From positions 496,001-560,000 of the forward strand of contig NZ_FOLN01000003.1 of NCBI RefSeq assembly GCF_900112395.1: a stretch of DNA of 64,000 nt, read 5' to 3'. Made by a program: the position numbers and the translations under genes. The number at the start of each line of letters is the position of its first letter. Positions within the stretch are counted from its first letter, which is position 1. Below are positions 52,070 to 59,240 of this stretch, piece after piece. The DNA is from Algibacter lectus (lineage in GTDB: Bacteria > Bacteroidota > Bacteroidia > Flavobacteriales > Flavobacteriaceae). Below the pieces are notes generated by a model. It saw only the letters and a program-made list of their open reading frames with translations, was not told the DNA's origin and made no database searches.

Positions 52070-54757
52070 TTATTTAACCGTATCCTTCGTCTTTTTCTTT
52101 AAGAAACCACCAAGTACATTTTTTACAGCATTTGTAGTGTTATTGCTAGGTGTGGTTTGAGTAGAATCTGTTTTAGTTGTTTTATTGCCAATAATACCTC
52201 CTAAAACATCTTTAACAGCATTAGTTTGTTCTGTTTTAGTAGAGTCTGTTTTTGTTTTATTACCATTAATAATACCACCAATTAGGTCTGTAACTTTGTC
52301 TTTTCCTTTATTAAGAAGTTTTTGTTTTTCAATTTCAACAAGTTGTTTTGTTAGGTTGGTAACACCACTTGTTAAATCGGTTTTTACAGTCGGACTCGTG
52401 TAAGACCCGCCAATATTTGCAGTAACCGGAATGGTAATGTTGTTAGCCTCTTCGCTATCAATTTTACTAATAAGCGATGTAATATCCGAGCCGAGGTATT
52501 TTGCTGGCACATTAAAAATAGCGTTGTAATTTAATGTTTGATCAAAACCATGAGCACCAGAAACGGTAATGGCAATATCTTTATATTTTAAATCGAAAGG
52601 TTTTACGCTTACTTGCCCATTGGCAAATTCTAACTTGGTTTTTAGATCTTTTAAATCGAGTTTGGTAAAGTCTATAAAGCTTAACGAGTTTTCAAGTTTA
52701 CTTAAAAGGCCGCTTTCGTTTTCAGATAGGTTTGTTGTTAATAATTCTGCTAGTGCATTACCCGAAACGGTGCTTAAATTTGGAGCAAAATCTTTATCTA
52801 AACTTCCTGATAAATTAATAGTTGTGTTTAGTTTTCCTTGTAAAATTTTGGCAATAGGAGCCAGGTTTTGAAGTAGTTCTAAACCCTTAAAAGATTTTGA
52901 AATATCGAAATCGTTAGCGCCTAAGTTAAAATTAAATGTAGGTGTTTCTGTTTTAGTTGAAACGTCTCCTGAGATTGAAAGCGCTCCATCAAAAATACTT
53001 GATGATACGTTGCTTAACGTTGCAGCTTCATCTTTAATTAATAATTTCCCTTTAACATCGGTTAACGTTAAATTATCATAAATTACGGTTTTAGCATTGG
53101 CGTTTATAGTGCAATCTAAAAAAGCAGGGATTTTTAAGGCTTCCGATTCTGTTGGAGTTTGTGTTTTTGTTTCGGTTGAAGCTGTTTCGCTTTCCGACAT
53201 AAAATCACTCATTTTAAAAAGGTTCGAATTTAAATCGAAATTACCTTTTAGTGTCGTGTCACTAAGTACAAAACCTAGTAAGTTGTTTATAGTTCCGCTA
53301 GCATTTAAATCACTTTCACCTGTTTTTGCTTTAAAATGATTTAGTGAAACGGTTTGAGGATTAAAGGTTAAATCTGCTTCTGAAATTTCTAGAGGGTTTG
53401 CCATATCTTCAGAAGTATATACAAAATTACTAAGGCTAGCAATTCCGTTACTTTTAATGCGTTCAAAGGCATTAGTTTCAATCGCATTCATATCAAAAGC
53501 CGTGCTTAATTTTGCTTTTAAAATACCTGTAAGCGGACTTGATAATTCAACAGGGTATGCTTTTGTGATATTAGCTAAGTTTAAAACACCGTCTAAATTG
53601 GCACTTACAAGCATGTTTTTAGTTATGTTTTTTATGCTGGCAGACGATTTAAAAACATCGTCGTCTATTTTAAAGTTCAAGGTTTTTATATCAACAAAAG
53701 TGTCGTCTAAAAAACCTGTTGTGTTTTTTATAGAAGTGTTAATTACAATGTTTGTTACGCTTTTTGGTAAATCGGGATATTTAAAAGACGCATTGTTCGA
53801 GGCGATATTAATATCTAATTTAGGAATGGTTTTATCAGAATTAATACCTTTTACAATACCATTAATAGTAAAGTCTCCACTAGTTTGTACGCCATCTAAA
53901 CTGCCTGAATACGTTTCTGGAATTAAGGCTAAGAAATTTTTGAAATCAGATTCTGGGTTTTTAAATGTTAAATCGATATTCTGACCTTCATCTAATAACT
54001 GAACAAAACCATCAAATTCTATTGGTAATTTATTGATGTAGCCTTTATTTTCTTTAAAAGTGTATTTGCTATTTGTTAAGTCTAAATCTATTAAAGCATC
54101 AAGTTTTATGGCATTATGGTTTAGGTAATTTGTGCCGTCCATGGTGAAGCTAACATTGGCTTCTGTTTCAGTATCGAGTTCCGATGTTTCTCCCGAAAAA
54201 GTTCCGCTTCCGGTATGGTTTAGCTCTGAGATTTGCATCATCATTTTAGAACTTTCATCTATATAATTAAAACCACTATTTTTTATGCTGTATTCGTCTA
54301 TGCTGAAAGCAAAACTGCTGCCAGTTGTGTCTGTTGTTGTTTCAGTTTCGCTAGCTTTGGCAATATCGTAATTGGTTTGTCCTTCTGCATTGGTTTTTAA
54401 AGTAATCATTGCTTCATCTACAAAAATGCTATTCACAACAATAGGCTCTTCACCTGTTGTTTTAAATAATTCGGGTATAGACACGGTAAACGCAATAGAT
54501 TTTGCTGCTACCAAGGTGTCGCCTTTAAAAGGTTCGAAATTGGTGATAACAAAATCGTTTATACCAACGTGGGCCTCAGGAAAGCTACGGATAAAGCTTA
54601 GGCTTACATCGCTAAATTCTACTTGAGCATTTACGTTATCATTTATAAATTGTTTTACAATGCCTTGAATTTTTCCTTGGAAAACAAAAGGAATCGTGAT
54701 TAATAATATAAGTACGGTAAGTATGGTAAAACCGGTGATTTTTAAAACTTTCTTCAT
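52070..54757 (-). CDS. AsmA family protein with C-terminal tandem repeats
   Basis: An 895-residue protein with an N-terminal membrane anchor (about 5-28) and AsmA features: GKIQGIVKQFINDNVNAQVEFSDVSLSFIRSFPEAHVGINDF at the start, and the AsmA-like C-terminal region with LKDLKTKLEFANGQVSVKPFDLKYKDIAITVSGAHGFDQTLNYNAIF. AsmA-like proteins span the periplasm and are thought to help move lipids to the outer membrane. The last 72 residues hold three related units of about 16-30 residues (NAVKDVLGGIIGNK type) rich in K and T. It stands as a single gene upstream of the regulator, with 67 bases between them. Confidence 0.93.
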   Translation of the reverse strand: MKKVLKITGFTILTVLILLITIPFVFQGKIQGIVKQFINDNVNAQVEFSDVSLSFIRSFPEAHVGINDFVITNFEPFKGDTLVAAKSIAFTVSIPELFKTTGEEPIVVNSIFVDEAMITLKTNAEGQTNYDIAKASETETTTDTTGSSFAFSIDEYSIKNSGFNYIDESSKMMMQISELNHTGSGTFSGETSELDTETEANVSFTMDGTNYLNHNAIKLDALIDLDLTNSKYTFKENKGYINKLPIEFDGFVQLLDEGQNIDLTFKNPESDFKNFLALIPETYSGSLDGVQTSGDFTINGIVKGINSDKTIPKLDINIASNNASFKYPDLPKSVTNIVINTSIKNTTGFLDDTFVDIKTLNFKIDDDVFKSSASIKNITKNMLVSANLDGVLNLANITKAYPVELSSPLTGILKAKLSTAFDMNAIETNAFERIKSNGIASLSNFVYTSEDMANPLEISEADLTFNPQTVSLNHFKAKTGESDLNASGTINNLLGFVLSDTTLKGNFDLNSNLFKMSDFMSESETASTETKTQTPTESEALKIPAFLDCTINANAKTVIYDNLTLTDVKGKLLIKDEAATLSNVSSSIFDGALSISGDVSTKTETPTFNFNLGANDFDISKSFKGLELLQNLAPIAKILQGKLNTTINLSGSLDKDFAPNLSTVSGNALAELLTTNLSENESGLLSKLENSLSFIDFTKLDLKDLKTKLEFANGQVSVKPFDLKYKDIAITVSGAHGFDQTLNYNAIFNVPAKYLGSDITSLISKIDSEEANNITIPVTANIGGSYTSPTVKTDLTSGVTNLTKQLVEIEKQKLLNKGKDKVTDLIGGIINGNKTKTDSTKTEQTNAVKDVLGGIIGNKTTKTDSTQTTPSNNTTNAVKNVLGGFLKKKTKDTVK
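52073..52288 (-). repeat. Tandem repeat units at the 3' end of the AsmA gene
   Basis: Three in-frame copies encode DLIGGIINGNKTKTDST, DVLGGIIGNKTTKTDST and NVLGGFLKKKTK, the first two followed by a linker ending TNAVK. Copy number could vary between strains. Confidence 0.65.
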
Positions 54758-54842
54758 AATGAGCTGTTTGTAAAAATATTTACGTAAAAAACGTGTTAGG
54801 GGATGAAATTAAGGGCGGATTTAAGTTAATTTTAACGCAATT

Positions 54843-55547
54843 CTAAAGTAAATCTATTTCTTGGTTTATTTTTAAATTGAATCGTTTTCTAAACAAAAAT
54901 ACGCCTAAATATAAAAAAGGAGTATCTAAAAATGCAATAATCACTTTAAAAAGAAAACCACTTAGTAATAAACCTAAAAAGCGATCCCAGGCAATAATTT
55001 CGAAAATGCAAAGCAATCCAACTACGGTAAAGGTGTCAATAAATTGAGATAAGAAGGTTGAAAAGTTATTCCGAAGCCATAAATGTTTGCCTTTTGTAAG
55101 TCGTTTCCAGAAATGATAAATTTGAATATCTATAAATTGAGCAAATAAATAAGCCATCATGCTTGCAAATACAGCTAAAACGGTATTGCCAAATACGGTG
55201 TTAAACATGTCGTTTTTTACTGGAGACCATGGTGTTGCGGGAACAATGCTAGAAACATAAACAATTAAAAGTGAGAAAAACGAAGCGAAAATTCCGGCTG
55301 TTACAATTTGGTTGGCGCGCTTTTTCCCATAAATTTCACTTATTAAATCGGTGATTAAGAAAGTAATAGGGTAGGGTAGTATGCCAACAGAAACTTCGAA
55401 AAGTTTAGATCCAAAAATTTCAACATCAAAAGGATGCCAGTAAAAAAATTTCTGAAAAATAAGATTAGAAACTACTAAAGAGGTAATAAATAAGGCTCCC
55501 AAAAGCATGTAAATTCGTTGGGCAGCGAGTTTGTCTTTTAAAGTCAT
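54843..55547 (-). CDS. yhhQ: Queuosine precursor transporter (YhhQ/VUT family)
   Basis: The protein is 234 residues from the ATG at 55547 (MTLKDKLAAQRIYMLLG). The frame is open further upstream to 55604, but that part is not like the family. Six hydrophobic segments and the family words FEVSVGILPYPITFLITDLISEIYGKKRANQIV, FNTVFGNTVLAVFASMMAYLFAQFIDIQIYHFWK and FLSQFIDTFTVV identify the DUF165/YhhQ group. These proteins import 7-cyano-7-deazaguanine or 7-aminomethyl-7-deazaguanine for the tRNA modification queuosine. It is divergent from the FolK fusion gene. Confidence 0.92.
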   Translation of the reverse strand: MTLKDKLAAQRIYMLLGALFITSLVVSNLIFQKFFYWHPFDVEIFGSKLFEVSVGILPYPITFLITDLISEIYGKKRANQIVTAGIFASFFSLLIVYVSSIVPATPWSPVKNDMFNTVFGNTVLAVFASMMAYLFAQFIDIQIYHFWKRLTKGKHLWLRNNFSTFLSQFIDTFTVVGLLCIFEIIAWDRFLGLLLSGFLFKVIIAFLDTPFLYLGVFLFRKRFNLKINQEIDLL

Positions 55548-55620
55548 ATAAAGTTGTGAATAAATACCTCGTGTAAATATACAATGAAACCATTTAGTTT
55601 TCATTATTTTGCCGATACTT

Positions 55621-56748
55621 ATGACGAAACCAAGAACATTTCATATTGCATTAGGAAGTAATAAAGGCGATAAATTTAAAAATTTGCAAAACGCCGTCGA
55701 TGCTATTTATCAACAGATAGGTAGTGTTAAGTTGATTTCTAAAGTGTATAAATCGCCAGCTTTTGGTTTTGAAAGTGAAGATTTTTTAAATTGTTGTTTG
55801 GTTTTAGAGAGTGATTTAGAGCCACAACATGTTCTAGATCTGTTGTTAACTATTGAAACAGATTTAGGAAGAACACGAAAATTAAAAGATGCTTACGAAG
55901 CTCGAATAATAGATTTAGATATTGTTTTATTTGAAGATGAAATAATAAACACTGAAACGTTGCAGGTACCACACCCAGAAATGCAAAAACGAAAGTTTGT
56001 TTTATTGCCGCTTAACGATGTTGCTGCAAAAGTGAAACATGCTAAACTTGGAAAAACAGTAGCTGAGTTATTGGCAGCTTGTAAAGATGATTCGGTTTTG
56101 GAGCCCATAAATATTTGGTTAAAAAACCCAACTAAATCGCTCGATTTTTCTAAATACAATTACATCGCTATTGAAGGAAATATCGGTGCAGGTAAAACCA
56201 GTTTGGCTAATAAAATAGCGCAGGATTTTAACGCGAGACTGCTTATGGAGCGTTTTGCAGATAATCCGTTTTTACCTAAGTTTTATAACGATGCGCAGCG
56301 TTATGCTTTTACTTTAGAGATGTCTTTTCTAGCTGATAGATATCAACAAATCTCAGAAGATTTGGCGCAACTCGATCTATTTAAGCAATTTGTAGTGAGC
56401 GATTACGATGTTTTTAAATCGCTTATTTTTTCTAAAATCACCTTAAATAACGACGAGTATGGCTTGTACCGGAAGTTGTTTTATTTAATGTATAAAGATA
56501 TCCCAAAGCCGGAACTGTACATTTATTTATATCAAAATACTGAGCGTTTACAGCAAAATATTAAAAAACGCGGACGCGATTACGAACAAAATATAGCAGA
56601 CGATTATCTTGAAAAAATTAACTCGGGTTATTTAGAGTTCTTAAAAAGCCAGAAAAATTTTAATGTAAAAATTATCGATATTTCTAATCGAGATTTTGTT
56701 GCAAATAGAAGTGATTACCTTTGGGTTTTAGGTGAAATTTGTGAGTAG
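55621..56748 (+). CDS. folK: FolK (HPPK) fused to a deoxynucleoside kinase
   Basis: The protein is 375 residues from the ATG at 55621 (MTKPRTFHIALGSNKGDKFKNL). An upstream in-frame TTG at 55609 is also possible. Residues about 5-155 are HPPK, with ALGSNKGDKFKNLQNAV, SKVYKSPAFGFE, DFLNCCLVLES and ARIIDLDIVLFEDEII plus VPHPEMQKRKFVLLPL. It pyrophosphorylates 6-hydroxymethyl-dihydropterin in folate synthesis. Residues about 178-375 are a deoxynucleoside kinase, with the P-loop GNIGAGKTSLANK, MERFADNPFLPKFY and RGRDYEQNI. The two activities serve DNA-precursor supply. The fusion is seen in Bacteroidota. Confidence 0.95.
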   Translation: MTKPRTFHIALGSNKGDKFKNLQNAVDAIYQQIGSVKLISKVYKSPAFGFESEDFLNCCLVLESDLEPQHVLDLLLTIETDLGRTRKLKDAYEARIIDLDIVLFEDEIINTETLQVPHPEMQKRKFVLLPLNDVAAKVKHAKLGKTVAELLAACKDDSVLEPINIWLKNPTKSLDFSKYNYIAIEGNIGAGKTSLANKIAQDFNARLLMERFADNPFLPKFYNDAQRYAFTLEMSFLADRYQQISEDLAQLDLFKQFVVSDYDVFKSLIFSKITLNNDEYGLYRKLFYLMYKDIPKPELYIYLYQNTERLQQNIKKRGRDYEQNIADDYLEKINSGYLEFLKSQKNFNVKIIDISNRDFVANRSDYLWVLGEICE

Positions 56749-56769
56749 AGTATTTAGAATTTTTTCAAA

Positions 56770-57429
56770 TTAAAACATCTCAAGCAACTTCGTTACAATA
56801 CGTCCTTTGTGTTGCTCTAAATTATATTCTCCGAGTATAGTTTCTGTTTTAATCTTTAAATTAAAAGGTGCTTCTAATAAGTTAACGCCACTATTCTGTT
56901 TCAGCCTGATACCTTGTCCAGAAATAATATCTTTATTGGGTTTAAAGTCGCCTAGAGGTAAGTGTTCTGTGAGTATAATGTATTTGTAATTCGTTAATTT
57001 TTCTACTACATTTTTTATTTCTGCATTAGATAAATGCTGTAATACTTGGCGAACAATAATACAGTCGCTCATTGGAAGTTCATCTTTAGCAATATCTAGA
57101 CAATGGAATTCTAAATTGTTAGCTTGATGTATTTGTTTATTTCTTTCAATAAGGTTTTCTACAATATCTATAGCAATATATTTTTTGGTGAATTGCGTAA
57201 GTTGTTTGCCAATATTGAAATCACCACAACCTAAATCGCAGACTGTTAAATTTTTGTTGTGCGATTCTAAAAAAGCAGTTAAAACATCTAAATACGGATT
57301 TACTATATCAGGGTTGTGAGAGCCAGATCCAGAATAGAAATCGAATTCACTGCCGCCCCAAAGGTTCAATTCGTAAATCTGATTCATGGCATCTTTAGTT
57401 GGCCATGGTTTTTTAGCTTTTTTTGTCAC
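56770..57429 (-). CDS. SAM-dependent methyltransferase
   Basis: A 219-residue class I methyltransferase. Motif I is TVCDLGCGDFNIGKQL, the acidic end of strand 2 is YIAIDIVENLIERNKQI, and EFHCLDIAKDELPMSDCIIVRQVLQHLSNAEIKNVVEKL matches motifs II-III. The N-terminal WGGSEFDFYSGSGSHNPDIVNPYL is unusual and may bind the acceptor. The substrate is unknown. It is convergent with the FolK fusion gene. A long inverted repeat with a T run lies between it and the cupin gene downstream on the other side. Confidence 0.88.
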   Translation of the reverse strand: MTKKAKKPWPTKDAMNQIYELNLWGGSEFDFYSGSGSHNPDIVNPYLDVLTAFLESHNKNLTVCDLGCGDFNIGKQLTQFTKKYIAIDIVENLIERNKQIHQANNLEFHCLDIAKDELPMSDCIIVRQVLQHLSNAEIKNVVEKLTNYKYIILTEHLPLGDFKPNKDIISGQGIRLKQNSGVNLLEAPFNLKIKTETILGEYNLEQHKGRIVTKLLEMF

Positions 57430-57460
57430 CTCTTTAAAGTTTTTCAGGTTTCATTGTAAC

Positions 57461-57522
57461 AAAAATGCAAACTAAATTTTTGTAACCCTTAATAAATCAG
57501 GTTTTCAAAAACTTAGTTTGCA
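57461..57522 (-). terminator. Terminator-like inverted repeat after the cupin gene
   Basis: Arms of 17 bases (57466-57482 and 57506-57522, one mismatch) enclose a 23-base loop. On the minus strand the stem is followed by five T. It lies 29 bases after the cupin stop. Confidence 0.6.
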
Positions 57523-57551
57523 CTATGCGTTTAATTTAAAAAAAGAAGTTT

Positions 57552-58379
57552 TTATTTTTCTTCCTTGTTATGTGTTTCTAGCCAAGCTTCTCCGTCTTTA
57601 TCAACAAAGAAATCCATCCAAACATAATACATTTCATTATCCGCTTCTACACTCACCGAGTGGCTCGAACCTCTCGGAATGTGTAATAAAGAGTATTCAG
57701 GAAAATCAACCTGAGCTTCATCGGCATAAACAACACTGTTATTATCCGTAAGACCTAAAAATAATTGCTCTAGCATGCCGTGTACGTGCGCACCAACTTT
57801 GTCCGGGCCAATAGTTCTAACTGTCCCCATAGCCACTCTTGGTATGTACTTGTTAGGTAATATAGTTCTACTTGTTGTTTGCGGACTTTTAATAGGTTCC
57901 GTATACGATTCGCAATCGGTAAACTGTTTAAAGTAAATAGTGTCTACGTTTTCTTTCGGGAACGTTTTAATATCTACAATATCTAATTCCGTTTGTAAAA
58001 CCGATATTTTAAGATAATGTAGTGTTTCGTTCTCATTAGCTTTAAATTCAATATCATCAACATTGTTCGGTAACATAATAGTTTCCGGTACAATCTCGTA
58101 AGTTTTACCACCAGAAGTTAATGTTGCATTACCAGTTATAAATAAATAAATGGTTTTGTGCGTGTCATTAATATCTACCTTTTGGGTAATATCGCTATTA
58201 ATGGTAATGTGTTCGGTAGTGACACCGTCAATCTCATCGGTTAAAATGTTTTTACTTTGTTCTTGCTGGTCTTTTTGCATGTCCATATCAAGATGCTTGA
58301 TAGGGATTTCTTGCGCGTAAACTGCAGCGGCAGCGAAAAGAAGCGCTGCTAAAATGGATAATTTTAAATTAATTTTCAT
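57552..58379 (-). CDS. Secreted bicupin-like protein
   Basis: A 275-residue protein with a signal peptide (1-22, AAAVYAQ). Two cupin-like halves are seen. The first has ITINSDITQKVDINDTHKTIYLFITGNATLTSGGKTYEI. The second has the metal motif GAHVHGMLEQLFLGL (His-x-His...Glu-Gln), followed by EYSLLHIPRGSSHSVSVEADNEMYYVWMDFF. This fits a metal-binding bicupin. No enzyme activity can be read. It begins 2 bases after the RNA methyltransferase gene, on the same strand, so the two are co-transcribed although their jobs look unrelated. Confidence 0.8.
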   Translation of the reverse strand: MKINLKLSILAALLFAAAAVYAQEIPIKHLDMDMQKDQQEQSKNILTDEIDGVTTEHITINSDITQKVDINDTHKTIYLFITGNATLTSGGKTYEIVPETIMLPNNVDDIEFKANENETLHYLKISVLQTELDIVDIKTFPKENVDTIYFKQFTDCESYTEPIKSPQTTSRTILPNKYIPRVAMGTVRTIGPDKVGAHVHGMLEQLFLGLTDNNSVVYADEAQVDFPEYSLLHIPRGSSHSVSVEADNEMYYVWMDFFVDKDGEAWLETHNKEEK

Positions 58380-58381
58380 TG

Positions 58382-58921
58382 TTAGTTAAATTGGTTTACC
58401 AATTTACTAAATATATCCCAAACAACAACACCACAACTCACAGAAATGTTTAAAGAATGTTTTGTGCCGTACTGCGGAATCTCAATAACCACATCACTAG
58501 CGCTAACCACATTTTGTGCTACACCCTTAACTTCGTTACCAAAAACAAGTGCGTATTTCGTATTCTCCTCTGGAGTAAAATTGTTAAGCATGGTTGCATT
58601 TTTAGCTTGCTCAATGGAACAGATTTTTACTTTATCGGCTTTAAGTTTTTCAACCAAATCCATGGTGTTTTCAACGTGTTCCCAAGCTACGGTGTCCGTG
58701 CTTCCAAGTGCCGTTTTATGTATGTCTTTATGTGGTGGCGTTGCGGTAATACCACAGAGGTAAATTTTCTCAACTAAAAAGGCATCACTGGTTCTAAACA
58801 CCGAACCAATATTATTTAAGCTTCTAATATTATCTAGAACAATAATAATAGGTGTTTTTTTAGCCTCTTTAAAAGCATCAACACTCAGTCTGTCTAGTTC
58901 GTTGTTTTTTAATTTACGCAT
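58382..58921 (-). CDS. TrmH/SpoU family RNA 2'-O-methyltransferase
   Basis: A 179-residue SPOUT-fold enzyme. Motif 1 is IIVLDNIRSLNNIGSVFRTSDAFLVEKIYLCGITATPPH, motif 2 is ALVFGNEVKGVAQNVVSASDVVIEIPQYG, and motif 3 is SLNISVSCGVVVWDIF. The trefoil knot binds SAM and the enzyme methylates ribose 2'-OH in tRNA or rRNA. The short length, without an N-terminal RNA-binding domain, is common in this group. The target nucleoside cannot be told. It is divergent from mutS, and a palindromic repeat sits between them. Confidence 0.92.
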   Translation of the reverse strand: MRKLKNNELDRLSVDAFKEAKKTPIIIVLDNIRSLNNIGSVFRTSDAFLVEKIYLCGITATPPHKDIHKTALGSTDTVAWEHVENTMDLVEKLKADKVKICSIEQAKNATMLNNFTPEENTKYALVFGNEVKGVAQNVVSASDVVIEIPQYGTKHSLNISVSCGVVVWDIFSKLVNQFN

Positions 58922-58991
58922 GGTACATTGTATGTTTTTTATTTCCGCGAAAGCGAAAACCTATCTAAATTTTAACGTGTTTATTTCTTTT

Positions 58992-59093
58992 GGCGTTCCC
59001 CAAGGGTCGGGCTTGCACTACTCGCTTTTTTGTGTTGCATAGGTGCAACCACACAAAAAGAGCTCAAACAGGCCGTTTAATCCCTAACGCGCC
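58992..59093 (+). repeat. Flavobacterial palindromic intergenic repeat, compact copy
   Basis: The element runs from GGCGTTCCCCAAGGG and GTCGGGCTTG to AATCCCTAACGCGCC, with the ends partly complementary. The centre is a hairpin: CTTTTTTGTG-TTGCA pairs with TGCAA-CCACACAAAAAG. The gap to each flanking gene (58921 and 59241) holds nothing else recognised. It shares ends and centre with the longer copy at 15521-15753. This family of GGGCGTT...GGGTCGGGCT...ATCCCTAACGC units is known to be common in Flavobacteria, with no agreed function. Confidence 0.75.
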
Positions 59094-59240
59094 ATTGTTG
59101 TGTGCTTACTCCGTTCTAATATTCGGTTTAATAAATAACAATCGTGAATTTGTGAACAAATAGCAATAACTTCTATGGTTTCAACTTCAAAAAAAATAGA
59201 ATAATAGTTACTTTAGCAAACTTACTAAAACAGAAAACCA

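Noticed and set aside
53457-53984. A 175-codon plus-strand frame opposite the AsmA gene
   Set aside because: It is antisense to a coherent AsmA protein, with no family features, and the frame arises from the codon usage of the real gene.
58446-58777. Two overlapping plus-strand frames of about 105 codons opposite the RNA methyltransferase gene
   Set aside because: They overlap each other and the motif-rich TrmH gene. No promoter or family match was seen.
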